Assembly: GCA_029098225.1 (NCBI GenBank)
Contig: JAQXNX010000009.1
Location: 1 to 64,000, forward strand
Source: Spirochaetales bacterium
GTDB taxonomy: Bacteria; Spirochaetota; Spirochaetia; Treponematales; Treponemataceae
Reading direction: 5' to 3'
DNA length: 64,000 bases
Position numbers and translations under genes: made by a program. Below, one piece after another: positions 16,061-24,684 of the stretch (position 1 is its first letter; each line of letters begins with the position of its first letter). The notes under the pieces are model-generated. The model was not told where the DNA came from and made no database searches. It saw nothing but the letters and a program-made list of their open reading frames with translations.

Positions 16061-16073
16061 ATATAATAAAAAT

Positions 16074-16466
16074 ATGGATTATTTACTGATGGGTGGCGCA
16101 GTATGTGTAATAATTGCGCTTATTGTCTGGATTTACAGGCAGAATTTAAAACTTAAAAAAAATGCTCCTGCAAAAAATTTGCAGCCGGTAAAATGTCCGC
16201 TCTGCGATTCGAATCTTTTTACAGGCGAAAATATAATTTCTAAAGTATACCGTCCAATGAATGTTCCAGACCAGCTTATGATTGTTATGGGCTGCCCGCA
16301 CTGTTATCCTAAATGCGAACCCGGATTAAAAAGAATTTGTCCTGTGTGCCATAAAACTGTAGCCCAAGATCAGTCGCTTACTGCACGTCTATTTAATAAA
16401 TCTCTTGGAAAAAAGCATGTTCATGTAATCGGCTGTTCTAACTGCCATTCACCGCGTGCAGATTAA
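16074..16466 (+). CDS. membrane-anchored zinc-ribbon protein, unknown function
   Basis: A 130-aa protein with a single N-terminal membrane helix (YLLMGGAVCVIIALIVWIY) and a cytoplasmic domain with four Cys-pair motifs: CPLCDS, CPHCYPKC, CPVCHK and CSNCHS. The spacing suggests two zinc-binding ribbons. I do not recognise a named family. It is transcribed alone, convergent with the methyltransferase gene. Confidence 0.7.
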   Translation: MDYLLMGGAVCVIIALIVWIYRQNLKLKKNAPAKNLQPVKCPLCDSNLFTGENIISKVYRPMNVPDQLMIVMGCPHCYPKCEPGLKRICPVCHKTVAQDQSLTARLFNKSLGKKHVHVIGCSNCHSPRAD

Positions 16467-16501
16467 TTGTGGATATTCATAAAAAAATAATTATTTACTT
16501 T

Positions 16502-16567
16502 TTAGTTACGGCAGATTTTTGACTTTGTAAACGAAAATGAACAAAACCAAAAATCTGCCGTAACTAA
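16502..16567. repeat. 66-bp element with perfect 20-bp inverted repeats
   Basis: TTAGTTACGGCAGATTTTTG (16502-16521) and its exact complement (16548-16567) are separated by 26 bases. It sits between two convergent genes. It could serve as a bidirectional terminator, but the arms are longer and not GC-rich like one; a small insertion element or recombination site is an alternative. Confidence 0.75.
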
Positions 16568-16577
16568 TATTATATTA

Positions 16578-17366
16578 TTAATCTTTTTTCAGGATATCCA
16601 CACAATGGCTTCCTGCACCTGCTAATTCTGGCTTTTCGCAAATTGCAAGCTGAAAATTACAAAAGGCTTCAAATTCTTCTTCGCTCATTTCGTTCAGTTC
16701 GCGCCTCATATAATCTGCCGCGCCATCTGCAGAAATTATTTTAATGCGTTTAAGACCGGCTGCAGCATTCAGGCGGTCCATATCTTCAATCCGGGCATAA
16801 TCATACAAATCATCTTCGCCACAAATTGTATGAAAATCTGGAGAAAGCCCTCCTTTCTGCATAATTTCCTGCCATTTATGTTCTTTAAAACAATAAGAAA
16901 TTACGCTGTATTCATTCATTACATAGGCTGCAAGTATAATTCCGCCTTTTTTTGTAATGCGCCGGGCTTCTTTTAAAGCCTTAAGCTTATTTTCTTCACC
17001 ATGCAAATGGTATAGAGGCCCGAATAACAGAGTAACATCAAAAGTTTCAGCTTCTAAAAAATGAAGATCTCTGGCATCGCCCTGCCAGGTTTTTATATTT
17101 TCATGTTTTGAACGTAAAATTTCCAGATTATGCTTTACAAGCTCTACGGCTGTTACATCATAACCTTGATGACAAAGCTCTACAGAATAACGGCCTGTTC
17201 CCGCGCCAATATCTGCAATTTTAACAGGAGTTTCTGCTGCCCCAGACACCATTTTTACAGCTTCTTCTATATAGTGCATGGTTGTACGGAATTCTACCTG
17301 TCCATGACGGGTTGTAAGGCGGTGTTCTTCGTGAAATTTGTTGTAGTATTTTTCCAGATTATTCAT
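16578..17366 (-). CDS. class I SAM-dependent methyltransferase
   Basis: A 262-aa Rossmann-type methyltransferase. Motif I is VKIADIGAGTGRYSVEL (residues about 45-60), followed by VTAVELVKHNLEIL (ribose-binding acidic residue), WQGDARDL and VTLLFGPLYHL. The substrate is unknown: the family methylates small molecules as well as macromolecules. It has its own ATG. The region upstream holds a GC-rich intergenic patch. Confidence 0.85.
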   Translation of the reverse strand: MNNLEKYYNKFHEEHRLTTRHGQVEFRTTMHYIEEAVKMVSGAAETPVKIADIGAGTGRYSVELCHQGYDVTAVELVKHNLEILRSKHENIKTWQGDARDLHFLEAETFDVTLLFGPLYHLHGEENKLKALKEARRITKKGGIILAAYVMNEYSVISYCFKEHKWQEIMQKGGLSPDFHTICGEDDLYDYARIEDMDRLNAAAGLKRIKIISADGAADYMRRELNEMSEEEFEAFCNFQLAICEKPELAGAGSHCVDILKKD

Positions 17367-17375
17367 TTTGGGGTC

Positions 17376-17460
17376 TTAGGGGGTAAGCAACTTGTTGCGT
17401 CCCCCTAGGAGAAGGGGTAGCGAGCTACAAAGTGCGAGCGAGGGGGAGACTTCTCCCTCC
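17376..17460. repeat. GC-rich intergenic patch with paired CCCCCT/AGGGGG-type segments
   Basis: This short gap between the methyltransferase and adenosine deaminase genes contains self-complementary runs (GGGGGTAAGCAACTTGTTGCGTCCCCC at 17373-17404 and GGGGGAGACTTCTCCC at 17441-17456). It may act as a terminator for the adenosine deaminase gene on the minus strand, or be a decayed intergenic repeat. Nothing coding is seen. Confidence 0.4.
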
Positions 17461-18474
17461 TTATTTCCAGGCTGCATCAACAGCTTTTACAGCTTTATTT
17501 TTGTCTGTATCGCTCATAAACGACTGACGGAAGCTGTTTTTTACAAGTTCCTTTATTTCGTCCATTGTAAAATTCAAATCTTTATGACAAATCCATAATT
17601 CATCAAGCAAAGTAGTTTTAAAGAAAACCGGATCGTCTGTATTAATGTTTACAGGAATTCCACGGTCAAAGAAGGTTCTTACCGGGTGATCTTTTGCTTT
17701 CTTAACTATTTTCTTTGTAAAAGTATTTGATGTAATACAAATTTCTATAGGAAGCTTAGTCTTTTTAAGCTCTTCCATAAGCTTCTCGTCTTGAATTGCA
17801 GTAACACCGTGTCCAATTCGTTCTGCATGAAGATAATTTATAGAATCCCAGATAGATTCAGGACCAACATCTTCTCCTGCATGTACAACTGCGTGAAAAC
17901 CTTCTTTGTGTGCAAGTTCATAAACAGGAGCAAAATCTTTTGCAGGACCTTTGCTTTCTGCTCCTCCAAGTCCAATTCCAATTATATCTTCACAAGGAAA
18001 CTGTTTTAAAAGCTTATAATTATTCATTGCATTTTCGCACCCAAAAGTACGGCTTACATCCATCAAAAGCTTAATAACAATTCCGGTTTTATTCCTGATT
18101 TCTGTAATTTTTTCATGGAAAATACGAACCATGTCCTCGTATTTAAAGCCCATTTTAAGGAATGCCGATGGCGCAAAGAAAATTTCTGCGTATGTAATTC
18201 CATTTTTAACAAGATATTTCTTTAATTCATCAAAAACAATTCTAAAATCTTCTACAGAAGAATACATTCCCTGAATTTTTAAAAAAGACTGTATAAATCC
18301 ATTCAAATCATTGTAAGAAAAGAGTTCCTTCTGCTCTTCTTTAGACATTTCTTTGTTAAATTTGTTTTTGTATAATTTTTTAATTCCACTAAGAGTAAGT
18401 ACTGCTTCTAAATGTAGGTGCAGCTCCGCCTTTGGAACAGCTGATAAAAATGTTTTAAATTCTGCTTTATTCAA
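17461..18474 (-). CDS. add: adenosine deaminase
   Basis: A 337-aa metal-dependent deaminase that converts adenosine to inosine for purine salvage. Motifs: PKAELHLHLEA (metal-binding HxH), FHAVVHAGEDVGPESI (His and Glu), AERIGHGV (catalytic His) and NINTDDPVFF (metal Asp). The usual Gly after HLE is Ala here (HLEAVL), a mild deviation. Length is standard. Preceded by a good promoter at 18509-18537 and transcribed alone or with the methyltransferase downstream. Confidence 0.93.
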   Translation of the reverse strand: MNKAEFKTFLSAVPKAELHLHLEAVLTLSGIKKLYKNKFNKEMSKEEQKELFSYNDLNGFIQSFLKIQGMYSSVEDFRIVFDELKKYLVKNGITYAEIFFAPSAFLKMGFKYEDMVRIFHEKITEIRNKTGIVIKLLMDVSRTFGCENAMNNYKLLKQFPCEDIIGIGLGGAESKGPAKDFAPVYELAHKEGFHAVVHAGEDVGPESIWDSINYLHAERIGHGVTAIQDEKLMEELKKTKLPIEICITSNTFTKKIVKKAKDHPVRTFFDRGIPVNINTDDPVFFKTTLLDELWICHKDLNFTMDEIKELVKNSFRQSFMSDTDKNKAVKAVDAAWK

Positions 18475-18508
18475 TTCTCAAGTCTCCTACTTTCTACGCA
18501 CCCAATTA

Positions 18509-18537
18509 ATTTTAGCACGGTTTGGCAGTAAATGCAA
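18509..18537 (-). promoter_or_regulatory. sigma-70-type promoter of add
   Basis: On the minus strand TTGCAT (18532-18537) and TAAAAT (18509-18514) are 17 bases apart, 35 bases upstream of the add ATG. Confidence 0.65.
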
Positions 18538-18612
18538 TTATTGTATAATACTACTTTATAAATATCGGAAGAAAAGGCAGAAAACTTTAGGAAAAAGTAA
18601 TTAAATAAAAAC

Positions 18613-18633
18613 AACTGCGTACGCAAAGCAGTT
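18613..18633 (-). terminator. probable terminator of the GGDEF gene
   Basis: AACTGC/GCAGTT stem; on the minus strand it is followed by GTTTTTATTTAA. Confidence 0.55.
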
Positions 18634-18654
18634 TTTGTAAATAAATGTATTTAT

Positions 18655-18793
18655 TTTTGTTCGCGAAAAGATTTCCGCTGCACAAATCTGAAAAGTCATG
18701 GGTTACGGGTAGCGCCGCTTGTAGTGCAAGCTCGCTCGGCCCGAAAAATGCCTTTTCATCTTCGTTCCACTCACGTCTTTTCTCGAACAAAAA
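18655..18793. repeat. nested palindromic intergenic element
   Basis: Within the 367-bp gap between add and the GGDEF gene, outer arms TTTTTGTTCGCGAAAAGA (18655-18672) and TCTTTTCTCGAACAAAAAA (18775-18793) nearly complement each other. They enclose further GC-rich self-complementary sequence (GTAGCGCCGCTTGTAGTGCAA region). No open frame here looks genuine. Confidence 0.5.
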
Positions 18794-18841
18794 ATGCAAA
18801 AGTTCATTTATAAAACTGATTTCCGAGGCAGAAGTTGTTAT

Positions 18842-20821
18842 TTACTTTATATTTTTTGATGCGTGTTTTATTTCTTTTTCTTCATATAATTTCTGATCTG
18901 CCGAAGATAACAAGTCTTCTAAATCGGCATTATCTGCCGTAAATGGAACATATCCAAGACTTAAAGAAAGTGTAACAGGAAGTTCAGCTTCTATAGAATA
19001 TACCTTATTAAGATGTTCAACGCGTTCTCTTATTGCAGGAATATAATCTTTAGTTAATCCTACAGAAACTATTGCAAATTCATCGCCACTGAGCCTTCCA
19101 ACTATATCTGTAGCACGAAAGGCTTCCTGCAAAACTCTGGCTTCTGTCTGAATTGCAATATCTCCAATTTTATGTCCAAAGCTGTCATTAATTCTTTTAA
19201 GGCCGTCCATATCTGCAAAGAAAACCATTCCATTATTTCCATTTTTAACAGCCTTTTTAAGTTCTTTTTCTGCCTTGTCCATAAAGCCACGGCGGTTTAA
19301 TACCTGTGTAAGCTCATCTATACTGTTCTGAAAATTCAATATCTGATTATTTTTAAGGAGCTTTTCATTGCGGTTCGTAAGGAATTCATTTTTTGTTAAT
19401 GTCTGGTCAAAATCGAAGGCATTTGCTATGGCGTTTATAATTAATTTAAGATAAACATGATGCATCTGAAATTTAAAATTTGTTGGCTGAACAATTATAT
19501 ATCCATACTGCTTTTCGCCCGAAAAAATTGGATGAACTATAAAGGTCCCTGCCCTTTTAGAAGCAAATGTTTTTGGAATAAGACATTTATGTGGATTTGT
19601 TTCTATTCCTTCTTCATCATATGGAAGTATCTGTTTATTATTATCTATATAAACCCGCAAATAAGCTTTTTCCGGAATTTTTATATCTTCATATTTCTTA
19701 AAAGAAACAGGTTCCTCATAAAGTACTACAGCCATAGAAGAAAATTTCATTTGCGATGTAATTTCCGGCAAAGAGCTGAAAAGTTCTTTAAGAGTATGAT
19801 TTGTATGAAAAGTATCTATCAATGTGTAAATTCCAACAACATCTTTTGAATATTCCGTGTATTCTTCTAATGTATTAGAATTAATATGCTGGTTTTCTAT
19901 AATTTTGCCAGCCTGATTCCTGCTCATAAACGATGTATTCGAAGTTTTTACACATCCGCAGGATTGCCGATATATTGGTTCAGCAAAAATTTTAGTTTCA
20001 TAAGGAATTTCATGGCCTGTCAGCAATTTATAAGCAATATTTGCAGCTTCATAGCCATGGCCGCTTATATCCTGATTGATTGTAGAAAGAGAAGGACTTG
20101 TAAAAGAAGCCCTCATTATATCATCAAAACCAACGATTTTTACATCTTTTGGAATTTTTACACCTATTTTCTGTAAGGCCTTCATGCAGCCTTCGGCCAT
20201 AAAATCATTGGAAGAAATAATTGCATCAAATTTTACATCTGCTTTAGATTTATATTTATCTAAAGTAATATTATAAGCGGCTTCCCTTATAAAATATCCT
20301 TCCAGAACATTATCCGGATTGGATTTAAGATTATGTTTTTTAAGTGCTTTTTTGTAAGCTTCAAACCGGACAAGAGCTTCTTTAGAATCTGTTTTTGTTG
20401 CAGAAAGAAAACCTATATTTTTGCAGCCATGAACCTTTACAAGATGCTCTACAACATTATCATAAGCAGTTTCGCAATCGCTGATTGTATGATAGGTTTT
20501 TGCAAATGGAAAATCTACAGCTATAGAAACTACAGGCTTTTTGGTAAAAGGTTCAATAAAAGATTTTAATTCATCCGGCGAAGTGTAAGTCTGGTAAGCG
20601 CTGGAAATAATAATTATTAAATCTATATCTTCGGCTTTTAAAAGCTCTGCGGCCGCCCAATATTGATATTCATAAAGTCCGTAAGGATAATGCGGCTGAT
20701 TTGTCTGCGCCAGTATCAGTTTTACGTTCTTATCTTCTGTATAATAAGAGGCAACTCCCTGAGCAACAGTAAGTGAATATTCAACTGTAAGGTTATGAAC
20801 AAATAGAGCAACACGTTTCAT
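18842..20821 (-). CDS. sugar-binding-like sensor with C-terminal GGDEF (diguanylate cyclase) domain
   Basis: A 659-aa cytoplasmic protein. Residues 1-290 are a LacI/periplasmic-binding-type ligand domain (VALFVHNLTVEYSLTVAQGVASYY…ISSNDFMAEGCMKALQKIGVKIPKDVKIVGFDD) without an HTH or signal peptide. A middle region (about 330-500) is GAF-like, then a GGDEF domain follows: LTQVLNRRGFM, FFADMDGLKRINDSFGH, RLSGDEFAIV. The signature reads SGDEF, still compatible with activity, and RATD five residues before it is a product-inhibition I-site. Expected role: c-di-GMP synthesis controlled by a small ligand. Confidence 0.88.
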   Translation of the reverse strand: MKRVALFVHNLTVEYSLTVAQGVASYYTEDKNVKLILAQTNQPHYPYGLYEYQYWAAAELLKAEDIDLIIIISSAYQTYTSPDELKSFIEPFTKKPVVSIAVDFPFAKTYHTISDCETAYDNVVEHLVKVHGCKNIGFLSATKTDSKEALVRFEAYKKALKKHNLKSNPDNVLEGYFIREAAYNITLDKYKSKADVKFDAIISSNDFMAEGCMKALQKIGVKIPKDVKIVGFDDIMRASFTSPSLSTINQDISGHGYEAANIAYKLLTGHEIPYETKIFAEPIYRQSCGCVKTSNTSFMSRNQAGKIIENQHINSNTLEEYTEYSKDVVGIYTLIDTFHTNHTLKELFSSLPEITSQMKFSSMAVVLYEEPVSFKKYEDIKIPEKAYLRVYIDNNKQILPYDEEGIETNPHKCLIPKTFASKRAGTFIVHPIFSGEKQYGYIIVQPTNFKFQMHHVYLKLIINAIANAFDFDQTLTKNEFLTNRNEKLLKNNQILNFQNSIDELTQVLNRRGFMDKAEKELKKAVKNGNNGMVFFADMDGLKRINDSFGHKIGDIAIQTEARVLQEAFRATDIVGRLSGDEFAIVSVGLTKDYIPAIRERVEHLNKVYSIEAELPVTLSLSLGYVPFTADNADLEDLLSSADQKLYEEKEIKHASKNIK

Positions 20822-20827
20822 AACATA

Positions 20828-22633
20828 TTAATTATGTAACAGATTTTTTAATTCTGCAATAATTTTCTTAAATTCGTCGCAGGCAGCCTGAACAGGTTCT
20901 GTTTTAGACATATCAACTCCGGCAAGCTTAAGACTTTCAATAGGATAACGTGATCCGCCGCTCTTTAAGAACTTAAAATAATCTTCGCGTTCTGTTTCTC
21001 CGCCGTTTCTTACCCTTGTTGCTAAAGCAATGCTGGCAGAAATTCCTGTTGCATATTTGTAAACATAAAAAGCAGAATAAAAATGAGGAATTCTTAAGCC
21101 TTCAAGATCTGAATTGTCTTCAAAAACCATTTCTTTTCCAAAATAAAGCTCAAGCAATTCTCGATAAATTTTGCGGCAGTTTTCTGCTGTAAGTGGAGTT
21201 CCGCTTTCTACAAGCTCATGAGTTTTTAATTCAAATTCTGCAAACATTGTCTGTCTATAAAGAGTTGCAAGAATATCGTCAGCACGCATTGCAAGAAGAT
21301 ATTTTTTCATGTCTTCTGATTCAGCATTTGCAAGTAAATACTGGAAAACCAGCTCTTCATTAAACGTAGAGGCTACTTCGGCTTCAAAAATTGTGTAGTC
21401 ATAACACATAAACGGATTATTATGAACAGAATACCAGCTGTGCATACTGTGTCCGCCTTCATGAGCCATTGTAAACACATCTCTTATATCATTTTCATCA
21501 TAATTCAATAAAAGATAAGGCTCTCCAATATATGCGCCGCTTGAAAAAGCACCGCTGTGTTTTCCCTGATTTTCGTAGCGGTCTGCCCAGCCATTTAAAA
21601 GTCCATTACAAAGACGGTCTGTATATTCTTTTCCTAATGGAGCCAAAGCCTTTCTACATATTTCTACAGAATCTTCGTATTTTGTTTTTACTGTTACCGA
21701 TTTTACAAGCGGAACATAAACATCGTAATGTCTGAGCTCTTTTACACCCAGAATCTTTTTTCTAAGGCTGTAATATTCGTGAAGTGCAGGAAGATTTTTA
21801 TGAATGCATTCTATAAGATTTTTATAAACTGAAACAGGAACCTTATTAGAAAAAAGAGCCGCTTCCAGACAGTTGTTAAAACCGCGAACTCTTGTAGAAA
21901 ATACATCCTGATTCACGCTTCCGGCATATAATGCTGCAATTGTATTCTGATATTCTTCGAATTTTTTATAAAACTGCTTATATGTTTTTTCGCGGACACT
22001 GCGGTCCTGATTTTTAATTAAAGTTGAGAATGTGCTCTGAGTAAGAGGAAGCTCCTTGCCTTCAACGTTAATTGTTCCAAAATTTTTATTTAAATCTACA
22101 TTTGTAAGCATACTGAATGCAGAATCTGCAGTTTGTGCAGACTGCATCTGTAAACTCATAATTCTTTCTTCTTTTTCGCTGAGAATATACTTCTTTTTAT
22201 AAATCTGTTTTTCTACATAAACCTTGTAGGCTGCAAATTCCTCCTGCGAAATCCAGTTTCTTAATTCATCTTCATTAATTGTCTGAAGTTCGCTTTCAAA
22301 AAAACTTAAATCTGCAGAAATTTGTGTATAGGCGATCATTGCTTTTCCTTCCATTTCTGTTGCTAAAGAGTCGCCTTCGTCTGCATAATGCCTTAAAGAA
22401 GCATAATGATAAACTGTTTCGAGTTTTAAAAGAATTGCTTCATATGCTTTAAAAGCATTTAAGAGACTTTCCTTTGATTCTCCTAATTTGCCTTTAAAGT
22501 CAGCAGCTTTTTTTGCAAGCTCTGGAAGCACAGCAAGATCTTTTTCCCAGTCTTTATCTGATTTATATATTGAAGACAAATTCCATTTATCGCTTTCTGG
22601 TATTTCTTTTCTTTCTCTGATTTTTTCGCTCAT
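20828..22633 (-). CDS. pepF: oligoendopeptidase F (M3B metallopeptidase)
   Basis: A 601-aa cytoplasmic zinc peptidase that degrades short peptides. The zinc site is TMAHEGGHSMHSW (around residue 388), with the downstream Glu in YTIFEAEVASTFNEEL. The C-terminal HFYSAFYVYKYATGIS block is also typical. Length matches PepF enzymes. AGGA-type ribosome site 6-7 bases upstream. The ybaK-like gene precedes it closely (13-base gap), and the GGDEF gene follows 6 bases after, so the three probably form one unit. Confidence 0.93.
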   Translation of the reverse strand: MSEKIRERKEIPESDKWNLSSIYKSDKDWEKDLAVLPELAKKAADFKGKLGESKESLLNAFKAYEAILLKLETVYHYASLRHYADEGDSLATEMEGKAMIAYTQISADLSFFESELQTINEDELRNWISQEEFAAYKVYVEKQIYKKKYILSEKEERIMSLQMQSAQTADSAFSMLTNVDLNKNFGTINVEGKELPLTQSTFSTLIKNQDRSVREKTYKQFYKKFEEYQNTIAALYAGSVNQDVFSTRVRGFNNCLEAALFSNKVPVSVYKNLIECIHKNLPALHEYYSLRKKILGVKELRHYDVYVPLVKSVTVKTKYEDSVEICRKALAPLGKEYTDRLCNGLLNGWADRYENQGKHSGAFSSGAYIGEPYLLLNYDENDIRDVFTMAHEGGHSMHSWYSVHNNPFMCYDYTIFEAEVASTFNEELVFQYLLANAESEDMKKYLLAMRADDILATLYRQTMFAEFELKTHELVESGTPLTAENCRKIYRELLELYFGKEMVFEDNSDLEGLRIPHFYSAFYVYKYATGISASIALATRVRNGGETEREDYFKFLKSGGSRYPIESLKLAGVDMSKTEPVQAACDEFKKIIAELKNLLHN

Positions 22634-22646
22634 ATTTTCCTCCGGC

Positions 22647-23132
22647 TTAATTAATTTTTAAATCGCAGACAGTTGCATTAGTGGCTTTTATAAGGTCAGC
22701 TGGAGCAATTTTTATCTGAACACCACGCTGTCCGCCACTTATGCAAACTTTGCCGCATTGATTTATTGAATCATCTATAAAAGTCCTGAATTTTTTCTTC
22801 ATTCCGATTGGAGTACAGCCTCCGCGGATATAACCTGTTAATGCAAGTAATTCTTCCGGTTTTACAGGATTAATTTCCTTGCAGCCTGCATTTTGTCTTG
22901 CTTTTTTAAGATTAATTTCGCTGACAGCACTCTGACAAAAAACACAAATTTCTTTTGTTTCGGTACGCATTACAATGGTCTTAAAAACATTTTCTGGAGA
23001 AACCTTCAGCTTTTCTGCCATTCGTAGAGCAGCACCTTTTGCAAGCTCGTGCTCTCCATCGTCGTCATACTCTGCAGCTTCATAAGGAATTCCAAGGCCA
23101 TCTAGAATTCTCATTGCATTTGTTTTTTTCAT
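22647..23132 (-). CDS. YbaK/EbsC-family Cys-tRNA(Pro) deacylase
   Basis: A 161-aa editing protein. YbaK-type enzymes hydrolyse Cys-tRNA(Pro) mischarged by prolyl-tRNA synthetase. Recognised by AEKLKVSPENVFKTIVMRTE, GYIRGGCTPIGMKKKFRTFIDDS and KVCISGGQRGVQIKIAPADLI. The key Lys is in FKTIV. The length is standard. First gene of a unit with pepF. Confidence 0.88.
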   Translation of the reverse strand: MKKTNAMRILDGLGIPYEAAEYDDDGEHELAKGAALRMAEKLKVSPENVFKTIVMRTETKEICVFCQSAVSEINLKKARQNAGCKEINPVKPEELLALTGYIRGGCTPIGMKKKFRTFIDDSINQCGKVCISGGQRGVQIKIAPADLIKATNATVCDLKIN

Positions 23133-23214
23133 GCAATGATTTTAGCACAAATAAAATAAGGTGTGAATATGATTAAATATCAATATAATTCATGAAGAAA
23201 AGAAAAATAACAGA

Positions 23215-23916
23215 CTATTCTTCTTTTTTAAAGAGAAGAATTTCACTTAATTTATAAGAAATTGTTGTATCTATTCCTGTTCTGTTCTGATTTTCGCTCT
23301 TTACTGAAATTTCAAAATGGTTAACAGTCGGTTCATACCCCTCTGCTGAAATTTCGAGAGTAAATTTATAGGTTTTTGTATGTCCTACCTGTTTTGCCGG
23401 GAATGGTTTTACCCAAAAAGAATAACTTCCGTGAGTACTCTTCCAGGTTGTTACAGGATTCATCCAGGTTTTATCAATCATTTCTGCAACTTCGCCATCG
23501 CATTTTAAAAGAATAGAAGCACCTATAACAGGTTCAAAGGTTGTACCATCAAGAATTTCGCCTGTAAAATGAGGAAAATTATATGAAGGCTTTTTGTTAG
23601 CTTCAATAGTACATTCATTACGCTTGTTTGTATGGAAAGGACGTTTTGTTGCACTTACAATTTTTGCACCTTCTAAAGCAATGGCTTCTACATCTGCAAA
23701 AGTCTGAGAATTTGCAGTCTGTGCAACTGTATGAGTAACTCCCCTTCCCGAAACAACATATTTTGGAGGAATTCTATTAAGAACATAACTGATTGTGTCT
23801 AAACGGCAATTCATGCAGTCACAAGTAAGCCATTCAGCTTTCTCTTTTTTAATGCGTTCATAAAGATCATTTACAGCCTTGGCAACTACATCTTCCATTA
23901 AATTATGTACGTCCAT
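23215..23916 (-). CDS. ComFB-domain protein with C-terminal Ig/transthyretin-like domain
   Basis: Residues 1-75 (MDVHNLMEDVVAKAVNDLYE, then CDCMNCRLDTISYVLNRIPPKYVVS) match ComFB, a small domain with a CxxC-type Cys cluster that has been reported to bind cyclic di-nucleotides in some bacteria. Residues 115-230 form a beta-rich domain like carboxypeptidase-regulatory or transthyretin folds (GEILDGTTFEPVIGASILLK…TYKFTLEISAEGYEPTVNHFEISV). No signal peptide, so cytoplasmic. With the GGDEF gene nearby it may be a second-messenger effector; this link is inference. Confidence 0.75.
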   Translation of the reverse strand: MDVHNLMEDVVAKAVNDLYERIKKEKAEWLTCDCMNCRLDTISYVLNRIPPKYVVSGRGVTHTVAQTANSQTFADVEAIALEGAKIVSATKRPFHTNKRNECTIEANKKPSYNFPHFTGEILDGTTFEPVIGASILLKCDGEVAEMIDKTWMNPVTTWKSTHGSYSFWVKPFPAKQVGHTKTYKFTLEISAEGYEPTVNHFEISVKSENQNRTGIDTTISYKLSEILLFKKEE

Positions 23917-24091
23917 TTTTTATTCCTCACAAAAAAAACATTTTCTTAAATTATATGCGCATTTCTGCTAATTATCAACAAAATAAAATTTATAAAAACA
24001 GAAGTCAGTTTTTTAATATTATTAATAATTTAAATAACTTCCGGGCGATGTCCGCCTTTCAAAACCGCATGTCTGCGAATTATTAACAGTG

Positions 24092-24110
24092 AAAAAGACT
24101 TCCAGTTTAT
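24092..24110 (+). repeat. direct repeat AAAAAGACTTCC-GTTT, copy 1
   Basis: It overlaps the 3' end of the immunity-like gene at 24.1 kb. A close copy lies at 24685-24703 in the same direction, and an inverted one at 24880-24897. The two direct copies flank the toxin/immunity module. Confidence 0.6.
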
Positions 24111-24418
24111 TTAAACATATCAATTAAATATTTCTGAAAATTATCCACCTTATAATCATATTTCTCTTTATAGACAGATAAAAATTTTTTTAATCCTAAA
24201 ATCACTTGTTTGTCAGTAAACATATCATTACTATCTGCATATTTTTTTATTTCCTTTATTAAATCATTAAATGTAGCAGGATCATTAGGAGCTCTATCAT
24301 TCCAAACATCACAGTCAATATCAGATAAAATAGATATTATATCACTATCATCTTTATTTGCTGCTAAATAATCTTCAAATACATTTATGATGAATTTATT
24401 AATTTCCAATGTAGTCAT
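24107..24418 (-). CDS. small acidic protein, candidate immunity protein of displaced module 5
   Basis: A 103-aa helical, acidic protein (MTTLEINKFIINVFEDYLAAN…FQKYLIDMFK) that resembles small cytoplasmic immunity proteins, though I cannot name the family. It starts about 7 bases after the stop of a toxin-like frame. The same spacer sequence as in the 6-7.7 kb array lies upstream. Its role as an immunity protein follows from that arrangement. Confidence 0.6.
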   Translation of the reverse strand: MTTLEINKFIINVFEDYLAANKDDSDIISILSDIDCDVWNDRAPNDPATFNDLIKEIKKYADSNDMFTDKQVILGLKKFLSVYKEKYDYKVDNFQKYLIDMFK

Positions 24419-24425
24419 TTTGTTT

Positions 24426-24569
24426 ACCTAGCTAAATTGTTATAAAGTCCTGTTTCAGGATCAAATATCTGGGGAAAGTTATTTACACCTGCATTATCTA
24501 TTATTCCATTTCTAACTCTTGCCCATATCTGTGTACCATTATTATTAATTTTTTGATACCATGAATTAC
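24426..24569 (-). pseudogene. toxin C-terminal fragment of displaced module 5
   Basis: A frame with no proper start, ending TAA at 24426-24428. It reads GNSWYQKINNNGTQIWARVR then NGIIDNAGVNNFP and DPETGLYNNLAR. The pattern (WYQKI…GTQIWARVRNGIIDNAGVN…FDPETGL) looks like the last 50 residues of polymorphic-toxin tips found at the end of filamentous-haemagglutinin or Rhs-type proteins. The N-terminal delivery part is missing. Confidence 0.6.
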
Positions 24570-24650
24570 CTCTTTTCTCCCTTATTTTCCTCCATTTAAA
24601 TTTATTATAAACTCGATTTCCAAGTTTTTCATCTTAAAAACTTCTCATTT
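24570..24650. repeat. inter-cassette spacer, partial copy C
   Basis: CTCCCTTATTTTCCTCCATT (24579-24598) followed by TAAATTTATTATAAACTCG (24596-24615) and TTTTCATCTTAAAA (24626-24640) matches the middle of spacer copies A and B at 6.1 and 7.5 kb. It ties this displaced module to the main array 17 kb away. Confidence 0.7.
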
Positions 24651-24684
24651 TTTCAAAAACACGCTCTTTTTACATAATGCCTGT

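Noticed and set aside
18587..18896. Small frames on both strands in the add/GGDEF gap
   Set aside because: They run through the palindromic element, have no ribosome site and have odd composition.
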